Positions 1 to 10,735 of a stretch of DNA of 64,000 bases are shown here, piece after piece; within the stretch, counting starts at the first letter, position 1; every line of letters begins with the position of its first letter. The position numbers and the translations under genes were made by a program. The stretch lies in contig JARHVA010001738.1 in assembly GCA_037957365.1 (NCBI GenBank), forward strand, positions 1,085,501 through 1,149,500, read 5' to 3'. The stretch is from Torreya grandis (lineage: Eukaryota; Streptophyta; Pinopsida; Cupressales; Taxaceae). Under the pieces are notes generated by a model. That model worked only from the letters and a program-made list of their open reading frames with translations, did no database searches and was not told the origin of the DNA.

Positions 1-623
1 AGTAATTCTTCTCACACACACTCTCCTACACAAAAAATGGTCCCAACAACCAACTCACACACAGAATTGTTCACCTCACCAACCAGTCAGTAATAACCCT
101 GCCGGTACACCAAGCACTCTATAGCACTTCAAGTTGATCTCCCATGAACCTACAACCTGCAATTCAATAGACCAAACTTACATGTAGATCCCCTATGAGC
201 TTGCAACAACCTGCAACTCAATGATCTTACAACTAGAAGGAACTCTTCCTTTCTATCTCATACATATACAATACATGCCAATGGGTCTATAAATAGATCC
301 CTAACTTAAAAAATAACTTAGACTCTTAATTTAGACAATTATCCTCACAGCCCAAGACTCTAACTGGTCTTAACATGCAAACTCTTCATTCACTTAACTA
401 ACTGTCCGTGCAATGAACAGTTCTAGAACACACAAGTGACCGACGCCAGTCCCTGCTTGTCTAATTCTATCGACGTCGGCCGACTCCCTGCCGTCGCCAG
501 TGGCCTTTTGCACTGGTCACGACCGACGTCGGTCCTGCTGCCGATGCCAGTGCTCTTGGATCTTAGCAACCTTCTGTTCCTCAGTTTGTAAAGGGTTGAA
601 GCTTTTAGCTCCACAACCTAACA
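1..623 (-). repeat. 3' LTR of Copia element A (partial)
   Basis: Matches 3708-4333 nearly base for base and ends with CCTAACA at 617-623. It is the downstream LTR because the element reads on the minus strand. About 270 bp of its outer end fall outside the window. Confidence 0.9.
438..551. repeat. GACGTC-type palindromic motif cluster in LTR
   Basis: Several copies of a 12-bp motif near gCCGACGTCGGT occur here, for example at 471-480 and 521-534, with decayed forms such as GACGCCAGT and GATGCCAGT. The core CCGACGTCGG is its own reverse complement. The stretch is far richer in CpG than the surrounding DNA. The same cluster is at 4148-4261 in the other LTR. Confidence 0.7.
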
Positions 624-640
624 ATCTCCCACTTGGAGAT
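624..640 (-). other. Polypurine tract of Copia element A
   Basis: On the minus strand the sequence just before the 3' LTR reads CCAAGTGGGAGAT, a form very common in plant Copia elements, where it primes plus-strand DNA synthesis. Confidence 0.8.
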
Positions 641-715
641 AAACAGTTACAACCTGTACCTATACCTGTACTCCATCTAGTTTGTTCCCTTGGCTTGTAT
701 CCCTCCTCAAGATCA

Positions 716-817
716 CTCTTGAAGACCAACCACCACAAATCCTGTAGTGCAAAACCTATCATCCAAATTACCTGCCACATCCGCATCTACAACCATGTAG
801 ATAAGAACTTGACCCTG
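716..817 (-). pseudogene. Copia RNase H fragment
   Basis: The minus strand encodes a short stretch containing VDADVAGNLDDR followed by TTGF. This matches the conserved start of the Copia RNase H domain (the Asp-Ala-Asp block followed by a Thr-Gly-Phe/Tyr block). It sits about 100 bp before the polypurine tract, the expected place for the polyprotein C-terminus. Upstream reverse transcriptase motifs are absent. It is a remnant only. Confidence 0.6.
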
Positions 818-1600
818 CATAGCATGTGCACCTGCGGCTGGTCCCACTGAACTACCCTTCAGTATTAATTTCCCGGATTGACTCCAAACTTGTGACAACT
901 CCCACTGCTTGGGAAAACTCAAGTTTAGTACATACCATGCACTCAACCTCATTATGTGAATCAAGACACCTATTCTGTGAACTATCCAACCATCGGTGTG
1001 CTAATCGATCTCACACAATCATCCTGAAACAAAGTCAACAAGACCTCCATGTCTCTAGAACACACTCATGCCAAAGAATATTTCTGCTTCCAGATTCTCC
1101 ATGACACACACCTAAACTAGCTTTACCTTTAGTTCAGCAATACCTGTATATGTAACCCTATAACAAGCACATCATACAGAAATAGGATAATGTAGCTAAT
1201 ATTATCCAACCTGGTAAAGAGAAACACAATGATCAAACCTCCATTGCCCTGTAGCTAATACAAGACCATATACCCTGATCTTCCATCTCACGTATCTACT
1301 TCTGCTCTTCTTCATCCTGAACATCCATTCATCTCTCAGTGCTTACTTCCAGCTGGCAACTCTACCCAAAACACCTGTTTGGTTCTCCTCCAAGGAATCA
1401 CATCCTCATCCATGCCAAGCTCCCACTGTTTCCTGGATCTACCTGTTCTGCTTCTTTAACAACTTCTTGGTTCTATACCATAAGTGAGCAACAAGTAGTG
1501 TAAAGAAGGGAAATGACAAATTTAAGAACTTACACCTTCAATCCTCCATATGGGCGCTTGAGACTCCATGATAGCTGGCTGTCCACCCAAAATTTGTCTC
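818..1600. other. Internal Copia sequence with no recognisable domain
   Basis: Lies between the RNase H scrap and the palindromic array. Short open frames exist on both strands, but none gives a recognisable reverse transcriptase or integrase motif. It is probably decayed pol or rearranged internal sequence. Confidence 0.4.
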
Positions 1601-1604
1601 AGTG

Positions 1605-1792
1605 ACTGATGCCGGTCACATCTCAGTCTACAGCCGATCGATGTCAGTTCCCTGCAACTGCCACCTTGCCGACGTTGGTTTCCCCTGGCCAACGCCGGTC
1701 CTTATCTACCCTGAGTCACTGACATCGGGCTGAACATAGCTGATGTCAGTCCCTGTCTGGACACTGACGCTGGTTTTCCTGCCGATGTCGGT
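1605..1792. repeat. Palindromic GACGTC-type motif array at the pol deletion junction
   Basis: About eight copies of the 12-bp motif in variants such as GCCGACGTTGGT, GCCAACGCCGGT and GCCGATGTCGGT, spaced roughly 15-35 bp apart, often followed by CCCTG. It sits where integrase and reverse transcriptase should be, between the pre-integrase and RNase H remnants. The same motif clusters in this element's LTRs. Confidence 0.65.
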
Positions 1793-1886
1793 CTCTGTGT
1801 TTTTCTAGTGAGACCTAACTTTTTCTCGCAAGCTCCTTTTGGATCAAACCCTTGTCCAAATCACCCTTGCTCTGCTCAGAATTCCT

Positions 1887-3329
1887 CTACATCTTATGCT
1901 GAACTCTATCCGTCACCTTCTCCTTGAAAACCAAGGCTTTCCTGTCCTTGTCACTAACATCAGATTCCTCAAGAAACGTCACCTTCTTCTTCTGCATACA
2001 GAAACCATGATCCATGCCTTCCACATCTGAAAGCATACTCTTTGACTCAAGAACAAGCATCTCCTTCTTATCTATGTGACCAAGCCTATTAAGCCACATC
2101 TCCGAATCTACAGCTGAAGTAGATAACCCAGAAAGAGAATCAGTAATACAAGTAGATAGATAAAGCGTACCTACTTTCTTACCTCTAACTACAACAAGTG
2201 TATCCTTGGTAACCTTCCAAGAGTCTGCTGTGAGAGTTATTGTGCAACCCTCATCACCCAAACTTCTAACAGAAATCAAATTTTGCTTCAGAACTGGGAC
2301 ATGCATGACCTACTTTAACACCCATGTGTCACCTATCTGCAATTTCAGCTTCACTTTTCCTTTGCCAACAATCTGACAAGGATTACCATCCCCTACACAA
2401 ATTTCTCCAAAGTCTCCCTGGACATACTCATGAAAAAATTCCCTATGTGGGGATGCATGAAAAGAGGCACCAGAATCTAAAACCCAAGATTCTACTTTAT
2501 CCAAAGAACATACCAGAGCATCCTGTGTAATGTAATCTGCAACATCTGCTTCTTCTCCATGTCCTTCATGCTGATCTCTACTCGATCTACAATCTCTCTT
2601 TAAGTGCCCTTGCTTTCCACATTTCCAGCAGGTTATTCTGCCATACCTGGACTTGGATCTTCTGCCTATCTTCGACCTTGATCTCCCACACTCTATCTTC
2701 TCTCTTGGCCTTCCTCTGCCTTCAACACTCAAAGCATCTCCTGATGATTCACCTGTGCTTTTCCTGCGTATCTCTTCATTCAAGATCACGCTCACAACAT
2801 CATCCACTTTTAAGACTTTTGAAGGAGACATAGTATTATAAATTGCCATTACCAAACCTTCCCAACTTTTAGGTAATGAACACAAGATTAAGAGAGCTCT
2901 AATTTCATCATCAAATACAATGTTGACTGAACTTGACTAGTTTACCAAACCATGGAAATCACTAAGATGGCTATGAACAGATCCACCTTCCAACATTTGC
3001 AAATTAAATAAACGCTTCATAAGAAATACCTTATTAGAAGCTGAGGGTTTTTCATACAAATTTGCCAAAGATTCCATCAACTCCACCATTGTCTTACATT
3101 GTGATAAGCTAGAAATCACAGATGATGCAAGACTCAATCTAATAGATCCCAGAGCCTTCCGATCAAGAACCTCCCATTCTTCATCCTTCATATCCGAGGG
3201 TTTGGTATTAACCCCACCCAACGGTAAGTACAAATCTTTCTGATATAGATAGTCCTCAATCTGCATCCTCCATAATTGGTAGTTCTTGCCATTAAACTTT
3301 TCCATTCGTAGCTGACTGTCTTCTACCAT
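1887..3329 (-). pseudogene. Copia gag-protease-pre-integrase polyprotein, two in-frame stops
   Basis: One continuous minus-strand frame of about 480 codons starts at the ATG at 3327-3329, just inside the PBS, and is interrupted by TAG codons at 2937-2939 and 2310-2312. The N-terminus (FNGKNYQLWRMQIEDYL) is the plant Copia gag start. A zinc knuckle CWKCGKQGHLKRDC (CX2CX4HX4C) follows, encoded near 2580-2625, for packaging RNA. Then comes the protease active-site block WVLDSGASFHA near 2450-2490. After the second stop the GAG-pre-integrase domain is seen (VPVLKQNLISV, then LNRLGHIDKKEM). Both stops could come from a Gln codon by one C-to-T change. No integrase DDE or reverse transcriptase motif follows. 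Confidence 0.85.
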
Positions 3330-3424
3330 TGCTCAACTCCCACTCAAACAGAAACCCTGTGAGTAACCTGTAATCAAAACACACTACCCAGATCTAAACC
3401 AATCTGTTAGTATCCCAACCAAAA

Positions 3425-3436
3425 GCTCTGATACCA
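3425..3436 (-). other. Primer binding site, initiator tRNA-Met type
   Basis: The minus strand reads TGGTATCAGAGC, the standard plant retrotransposon PBS complementary to the 3' end of initiator tRNA-Met. It lies 3 nt inside the 5' LTR boundary at 3440 and fixes the element's orientation. Confidence 0.9.
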
Positions 3437-3996
3437 GTTGTTAGGGGGTGTGGAATCCAAGAACAAACACACCTGTTCTGATTCCACCTGTTAGGATCTT
3501 GCTCCTTAGAAAGGGCACAGTATGATTACCAAATATAAGCAATTAAATATGCAGAAATAACCAGAAACACAAGTAACTAGAATTCACCAATAGCACAGAA
3601 TATGAGAGACAATACACTATCTTGTATTAACACTTTACAAAAAAGAATACAACAAAGAGCCGCCACACTCTTCCACCTTATAGAGGTTTCCCATGCCTCA
3701 AGTGTACAGTAATTCTTCTCACACACACTCTCCTACACAAAAAATGGTCCCAACAACCAAATCACACACAGAATTGGTGTTCACCTCACCAACTAGTCAG
3801 TAATAACCCTGCCGGTACACCAAGCACTCTATAGCACTTCAAGTTGATCTCCCATGAACCTGCAACCTGCAATTCAACAGACCAAACTTACATGTAGATC
3901 CCCTATGAGCTTGTAACAACCTGCAACTCAATGATCTTACAACTAGAAGGATTTCTTCCTTTCTATCTCATACATATACAATACATGCCAATGGGT

Positions 3997-4006
3997 CTAT
4001 AAATAG
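3997..4006 (-). promoter_or_regulatory. Putative LTR TATA box
   Basis: The minus strand reads CTATTTATAG about 330 nt into the LTR. The same block is unchanged in the other LTR at 287-296. This is the only good TATA-like candidate I see in the LTR; no transcript data support it. Confidence 0.35.
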
Positions 4007-4147
4007 ATCCCTAACTTAAATAATAACTTAGACTCTTAATTTAGACAATTATCCTCGTAGCCCAAGACTCTAACTGGTCTTAACATGCAAACTCTTCGTT
4101 CACTTTACTAACTATCCATGCAACGAACAGTTCTAGAACACACAGGT

Positions 4148-4261
4148 GACCAACGCCAGTCCCTGCTTGTCTAGTTCTGTCGACGTCGGCCGACTCCCTG
4201 CCGTCGCCGGTGGCCTTCTACACTGGTCATGACCGACGTCGGTCCTGTTGCCGACGTCGGT
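4148..4261. repeat. GACGTC-type palindromic motif cluster in LTR (second copy)
   Basis: Counterpart of 438-551. It has intact CGACGTCGG forms at 4181-4190, 4231-4242 and 4251-4260. The last is GATGCCAG in the left LTR, so one copy decayed after insertion. Confidence 0.7.
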
Positions 4262-4333
4262 GCTCCTGGATCTCAGCAACCTTCTGTTCCTCAATTTGCA
4301 AAGGGTTGAAGCTTTTAGCTCCACAACCTAACA

Positions 4334-7300
4334 GGATATTCATTAAAATTATTACTATATCAAAATTAATAAGGGGATTGATTTTCATATATAGTAGACC
4401 TTTGTTTAGGGTTTAGAGTAAGGGTAAATTTGTGATTGTGAAAGAAGTGTCAAAAGGGACACCAAATGAATGAGTTTAAGTGATTTTACAATAACGTAAA
4501 GAACATATCAATATAAATTATGGAGGTATTGAAGTTTTTCTAAACCTTAATTTTCTTCATCATATTCATGCCAAATAAGTCTTGAAGTCTTTTACATGTC
4601 CAAAAATGGTCTTCAAGGTACTAAATGGCCTTGGGAGCAAGTTTACGGGCAACTAGTTCAAGGTGGCTCAAGCTTGTGACCTCCATCAATGGGGTCTATA
4701 TAAAGTTTAGGTATCATGGAGTTTATTTTGGGTTGGAGGAGAAAATTCAAGTTGAAAATAGAATAAAACCTCAAAAAGCAAACATAAAATATGACATCCA
4801 TGGTTAGTTAAGCACTTTATGCTAAGGCAACTGACTTTTACCCAAGCATCTTCTAGAAGGCAAGTGGAGGGTAGTGTAGAAGTCCAAGGGAGAGATACTT
4901 GGTGGTTAGAGGGTGAAAGTGGAAAATTCAATACATTTTCAAAATATTTGGATATTTTTCCTCTTAGATAATCATGACATCATCATCCTCAACAATTTCT
5001 ATCTTCTAGTGTGTATATAAGCCATTGAGAAGGCTTGAAGGCTATTAGAGCTAATGGGTTAATTTTTTAATGAAATATTAGTTCTAATTGACTCAAATGT
5101 GGGTGAGAATTCATTGAGGGTGGTTTCCATTCATTTATTGAATTTTATTTGCTTGTCTCTTCTCTCTCTCTCTTCCCCTTTTCTTCTATATCTCCCATTT
5201 CTACCCAATTTTAAAATGAGACTCTCATTAGATTTAAAAAAAATCTATGAAAATTTATAAGAAATACCTTTTCAAGCAATAAGATTATTTTTTTCCTATC
5301 TCTTGCCTTTAACCTATGTTTAGTAAGCTTATGCATGATGTCTTTATGAAAAAGTGTTCTTCCATGTCCATTATCCTTCTTTATTGCCTCTTTTTAGGTG
5401 TTTTAAATTTAATTATAGGTCTTTACTTGAGCTCTTTCTTCCATTAATGGATTCTTTGTGTGAGTCTTAAAACTCTTCTTTGCTTCATGTATTGCGTAGT
5501 GAGCCTAGTTTATGAAATACTTATGTAAATTAGCTAGTTTGTGAGATTGTGTGAAAAAGGATGGTCTCATGTTGAATTAGTGTTTTATTCAAGATTATGT
5601 GTCATTTAAATTTGTTTAATCACTCCATTTATCTCTCTTAGTTACCCTATACCATCTCTACCCCTTTTTCAAGTAGAAGCATTAGTTTAGGTTATCTACC
5701 AAGAGGAAGTTAGCCTTCTCTAGAGGTTCAACCACACAATATTATACCCATATATTGGGGTTACTCAAATATTATTCTTGGGAGTGAGAGATATTGAAAA
5801 AATTCTCTCACAAGGATGAAATTATATCCTACAATAGTTACATCATATAGTAGAATAATTTTGTTCGATTATCGCTGAATCAGATCCATCATATTCTGCA
5901 TGTTTTCATATAGAACTTTTATCTATTCCCTATAGTTTTGAGCCTTCCACATCAAATTATTTAGGGTGATTTTGATTCATATAAGTGTACCTATCAATAT
6001 AATTAGGATAGATTAAGGCATTTAAATTTGTATCACTCCATCTAGGGATTGAGAATTCCTTTTCCATTAGTCCAAATCTGATCTTCATAGTTTATAGCTA
6101 CCTTTTCACCATTTCATTTCATTATAATCTTGTTATGCCATTATTGTTATCAACTTTGATGCACATGTAACCTATATTCATGGCTTAGTCATCCTTAGAT
6201 AGTCAAACAATTGTAAATTTCAAACTTTTGTATTACATTCTTTTGAAGTACTATCATCTAGCTATTCTGAGATATCTTGTATCACATTATAATTTCATTG
6301 CATCATGGTTTCATGAGATTTTTCCTCACCAAATTACATCAATTAGCTCCACATTAGACTCAACACATAAAATTTTAAGGTTTAATTAAAGAATCTAATA
6401 ATTAAGGGAACATATTACTCTATAGATCATGCACTTTTTATCATGTCATTGTTATCAAATTGTGTACAATATCACCACCATGTACCTATAACCACTCATA
6501 TTTAATTATATTAGATACCTTAGCTTCTGTATTGGAGCACATTGAGGATATTGAGATTATCTACTTTGAGTACACATTTCATTAATAGATGTTTAAAATA
6601 TGTGGAGTCAACATGTATTAAGTCCCTCAATCATATCAAAATTTAGAAGGTGATAATAGTCATTTAGATTTCATCTTTTAGGTGTGTTTTAATTTAAAGT
6701 TATTATTAATTAAGTCAAAGATTATAGGTATTCTATTAGTTGTGAGTTGCCTCATAAGTTTAGGTTAGTGTATTATCAATTAGTGTCATTAAATTGGTTT
6801 AAAAGTCATCTCATATGTATTATAAGTGTTATGACTTAGTTTAAAAAATTGAAAATTTTAAGTTTTGTTTATAGATTTAAATAAAAATATTTGTAGTTAA
6901 ATTGTTATTACAAATCTATTTTTGTTTATATTCATTGTCATCTTATTGACAAAGTAGTGTTAATAATATGTATTTGTGTCTTTTATTTAATACATTTAAT
7001 ATAGATTATTTTATCATCGAAGTCAAACATTTGTCAAAAATGTAAAAGTGCCAAAAATTGAATCATTTTTTCAAAAGTCTTATTTTTATGTCATAGTCTA
7101 GGTTCAAAAAAAATTTGGTCATCATTTTAAAAAATTGTAAACATTATTAAAAAAATTCTTTATGGATGCATTTTTGCTTGTATGTGACATCCCAATTGTT
7201 GGGGGAAATTTTTTCATCATAATTACATGCATCTGAGCTTCATCAACTTTTTTTAAGTAATCAACTTTACTTACTAGATGATGGAGAAAACTAAGGCTAG

Positions 7301-7529
7301 AGGTTTCAGAGCCACTCATCAATCACCAATGGTGGGGCCTCGATGATTTGGTGACATATTTTATGTGGTGTGATTTTTCATATTTTTCTACTATGTGTTT
7401 TCAAATAAAGAACATAAGTACATTCATGTTCAAGTATTGAAATAAATGAGCATATTTTTATTTCCCCATGAGGTCAATATAGTGATGAGTACTAAAAGAA
7501 TGTTTTAGCATTATTTAAGTTTGTTGGTT
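4334..7529. other. AT-rich decayed DNA, no recognisable gene
   Basis: I see no frame with a recognisable domain on either strand. The right-hand part is probably internal sequence of the element whose 3' end is at 7530-8130, because no matching 5' LTR is visible upstream. Confidence 0.4.
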
Positions 7530-7734
7530 ATCTTATTAAACCTTGTGGATGTTTTTTTAATTGTTTAACCACATATAAAACCATTTTTTGTTTGTACATT
7601 GATATTAAAATGAGTGTAAAATAATCCATTATATTTAGGTTGGTGTTAAACCGAGTGTAAAACAATTTGATATTCAGAAGTTGGTGGTTATCCGAGTGAA
7701 AAACCATCATTCAAGTTTGGTAGGAGTTGTGGTA
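7530..7734 (+). repeat. 41-bp tandem array upstream of a polypurine tract
   Basis: Units with the block GAGTGTAAAAC begin at about 7571 (degenerate), 7612, 7653 and 7694, an exact 41-bp step. Each unit carries a GTTGGTGGTTAACC-like part and an AAAACCATT-like part. The array ends about 30 bp before the polypurine tract. The short element at 49960-52431 has a similar array in the same relative place. Confidence 0.65.
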
Positions 7735-7763
7735 TAGGATAATGTCTTCCCCATGTTCGCACT

Positions 7764-7773
7764 AAGGGGGGAA
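7764..7773 (+). other. Putative polypurine tract
   Basis: AAGGGGGGAA directly precedes a TGCTAGG LTR-like start. The bases before it (CCCCATGTTCGCACTA) closely match those before the polypurine tract of the element at 52109-52120. Confidence 0.55.
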
Positions 7774-8130
7774 TGCTAGGAATAACCTAACATTAGTGCT
7801 CACATTTATATGTTTATTGTAAGGTAAATTAATATTTACTAAATAGTATTTACTATATGGTAAGATAGTAATTGGTTATTATTATTGGGTTAGCAGAATA
7901 TATTTTTTACAAAAACAATATATTCTAGTTATACCTGTATCTATATTAGCGGGTCAATTGTTTATTTTCCTTCTTATTATATAAGAATTTGGTGGAAAAT
8001 ATTGTCTATTTAATATCCTATGTATTATTTGAGCATATGAATAATATAAGATAATTTTTATTATTGATTATTATTTTCAATATGTTATTGGATTAATTAT
8101 GTGTAGACTCTAATTTATCCCATTACTGAC
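7774..8130 (+). repeat. LTR-like segment, probable 3' LTR remnant
   Basis: Starts TGCTAGG right after a polypurine tract and contains a TATATAAG box at 7978-7985. The right end is uncertain, about 8130. I found no partner LTR in the window, so the call rests on the polypurine tract, the TG start and the TATA box. Confidence 0.4.
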
Positions 8131-8364
8131 CTGCAACCAAGAGCATGTTATAGTATAAAATTAGTGCATATAATTTGTATTAAAAATTATTTGAAATAGA
8201 TTGAAATGAAAGATGAAGGTTTAGGAGTAAATCTATGTGTCGATGTAACTACCTTGCCTCATGGAAAGTTGTTTTGTAAAAGACGTATCATTTTAAGGCT
8301 CTAAAACTAAGATTATAATAAAAATAGATAAATATTTGAAGTGGTATAGTGCATATATCCAAGG

Positions 8365-8509
8365 ATATATATATATATATATTTATATATTTATATATAT
8401 GTATTTATATATATATATATATGTATATGTATATGTATATGTATATATATGTATATGTATATGTATATATATATGTATATGTATATGTATATATATATAT
8501 ATATGTGTG

Positions 8510-8604
<95 letters not shown>
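8365..8604. repeat. (TA)n microsatellite with TATG interruptions
   Basis: About 240 bp of TA repeats, the left half broken by GTATATG units and the right half pure. Open frames across it encode only Tyr-Ile repeats and are not genes. Confidence 0.95.
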
Positions 8605-8606
<2 letters not shown>

Positions 8607-9010
8607 CACCAAAGTGATTTTCCACCTAGCAGTTGAGATTAGCTCAATCGTGCAACCCAATAATACTTATAACCTAGTGAGGCTAGATGATTAATTTCAA
8701 CCTAAAAACTTGGAATTATTGAGTGATTTTATCACCTAAACCATACCAAAATTTTAACCAACTATTGTAATAAATTGTCTCAATATGGTCCATAAAATTT
8801 TAAGGGGTATCATTATATGTAATGGTTTTAGAATATGAAATTGATTTATATTTTTCAATATTAAGCACATATTACATAAAATATGCACCTTAGATATGTC
8901 TCATGATAAAATTGTGTATAAAAATGGTACCAATGTATATAATTCTACCATAATTATGAATCTAAATCATATAATCTTCTGGTTTTGGCCAATTTGGATA
9001 ACTATGTAAG

Positions 9011-9440
9011 TGTGGATGACATGTTTCCAAAGCATGACCCCATTATATATGGATAAATATAAAAATTTATATAAGTATCAATATGAGACATGTTTCTAAA
9101 ACATTCCCCCATTCTAAATTAGAGATGTTAAATATTGAATAGGTGTGGAGAACATGTTTTCAAAGCATGCCCCCACTAAATCTCTAAATTGATATAAGTA
9201 CCATAAATTAAATAAATGTGGAAAACATGTTCCAAATAATGCCACCACTAAATCTAAAAATTATTAATGTGTGGAATATATACCCATAATACATTCCCCC
9301 ATTGAATCTACAAATCTATATAAGAACCAGATACTAAATGAGTGTGGATAATATGCTTCCAAAGCATGCCCCCACTGAATCTAAGAACTATGCCAAGTTT
9401 GGAGAACATGCTTCCCAAGTATTCCCCCACTAATATTCCC
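9011..9440. repeat. Seven-copy irregular array with a CATG-ended dyad
   Basis: Copies of TGTGGAGAACATGTTTCC followed by AAAGCATGCCCCCACT occur with their ACATG parts near 9019, 9088, 9152, 9225, 9277, 9351 and 9406. Spacing runs from 52 to 74 bp and alternates long and short in the second half. CATGTTTCCAAAGCATG is an imperfect palindrome. No frame runs through it. Confidence 0.65.
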
Positions 9441-10474
9441 CCATTTTTAAGTGATGGAAAAATAGTAACTAGGATTTACCTTACCTCAAAATGGTAAGAC
9501 AACTATAAAATATTTGAATGTAACCATGTAGCATATAGAAGGAACATGTCTATGTAAATGTATCATTGAATCACATAGAACCAATGTGATCACATGTAGA
9601 CCTAAGATGCATGATAAAAATCAATAATAAAAAAAATCATACATAAGAGAACTCAAAATAAATAATAAAATAATAATACACATAATATAACTCAAAATTA
9701 ATTCAACAAACAATGGTCTAAAGAGATCACAAACAAGGGGCGCGTTCAAATGTCAAACAATTGAAAGGATATGACCTAGTCAAATATCCATGAAATCAAG
9801 AATGATGTATTTAAATTTTTATACCATAAATATTGACGTGATGTAGATAAAAATAAATCTTACATAGGAATGATGTATTCAAGTAAAGGAGCATATTCAA
9901 ATGCTTGAACAAGATAGATAAGACACTCAATGAAGTGCATAAAGTAAAGCATAAGCAACCAACATAAACATGCACTAGTGGCTCATGGATCCAATGTGTT
10001 ATAAAATTATCTCAAGTATGAAGTAACCTATGTAAAATATAATCATGGATAATATGAATATGTAATTACATATGTAATCTCAAACATGATAGTGTAGGGT
10101 GATCATTGAATCATATAACCTATGTGTATGAAGATCGAAGAAGTAGATTCCCCCAATGTCCATATGACATGAATAGAGGGAAATCCCAACATATAAAATA
10201 GGAGTGTATCAAATATATGTGTATTTCTATATTACACCCAATTTATAAGTGTGACACATATGTGTATGCAGGAGCAACAATGTATGTGGTCCATAAGTAT
10301 GGAAGTAACATATGGATGCCAAGAAGCAAATAGAACATGTAAATCCTAATGGTGTTTTTGGTTTTTTTTAATTCTTTTTTGTTTTGGTATTTTTTTACTT
10401 TTTTGTATAGACTAATCTATGATCCTATCTAATGGATGATAATAGGTACCTCCCCCACTCAATTCCTTATAATC
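9441..10474. other. AT-rich DNA, nothing recognised
   Basis: No recognisable gene or terminal repeat. It includes a T-rich stretch near 10350-10410. It probably belongs to a decayed Gypsy element, judging by the protease-like fragment just to the right. Confidence 0.3.
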
Positions 10475-10735
10475 TTAAGTTAGATATTTTACATTATTTA
10501 CATCATAATTGGATAGGTTAAAATGGTACATTTCATGTTCCTCCTCACATTTTTCGTGTGTATTATAAGATCTAGTACTATCATTTAGAATATATATTAA
10601 TTTTCCTTTGTGGGAAAAGGACATAACTTTTTTATTTGGGGAAATTGTGGCTTTGATTTGGTATATCCAAAGAGTTCCTAGTGTAAATGCATATGGAAAT
10701 GTGGCAGTCATAACCCAAACCCATATTTGAATCAC
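10475..10735 (-). pseudogene. Gypsy-type protease C-terminal fragment
   Basis: The 86-codon minus-strand frame contains LGTLWIYQIKATISPNKK and then FSHKGKLIYIL. This looks like the end of a Ty3/Gypsy aspartic protease domain, where an L-G-x-x-W-L/I block is followed by a hydrophobic strand and a K/R-G-K motif. The catalytic Asp-Thr/Ser-Gly block and reverse transcriptase are not visible beside it. The match is by eye, so it is a tentative fragment. Confidence 0.4.

Larger units (their letters stand above)
1..4333 (-). mobile_element. Ty1/Copia LTR retrotransposon, internally deleted, cut by left window edge
   Basis: Two direct repeats (1-623 and 3440-4333) flank 2.8 kb of internal sequence. 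On the minus strand the internal part reads PBS, gag, protease, pre-integrase, then a coding gap, an RNase H scrap and a polypurine tract. That order and the zinc knuckle and Asp-Ser-Gly protease motif identify a Copia element. LTR ends are TGTTAGG and CCTAACA. Integrase catalytic core and reverse transcriptase are missing, so it cannot move on its own. By hand I count about 30 substitutions plus one 3-bp indel over the 623 shared LTR positions (about 5%), mostly transitions. The outer end of the left LTR lies outside the window, so the target site duplication cannot be tested. Confidence 0.9.
3440..4333 (-). repeat. 5' LTR of Copia element A (894 bp)
   Basis: Begins TGTTAGG and ends CCTAACA on the plus strand, perfect 7-bp inverted ends. 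Its last 626 bp match window positions 1-623. It abuts the PBS, so it is the 5' LTR of the minus-strand element and holds the promoter. Confidence 0.9.

Noticed and set aside
500..850. 116-codon plus-strand frame across the LTR end of Copia A
   Set aside because: It crosses the LTR/polypurine boundary on the wrong strand; a shadow of the element.
8336..8694. Open frames of Tyr-Ile repeats on both strands
   Set aside because: They are only translations of the (TA)n microsatellite.
9011..9440. CRISPR-like array
   Set aside because: Repeats are imperfect and unequally spaced, spacers are related to each other, and the setting is a plant nuclear genome.
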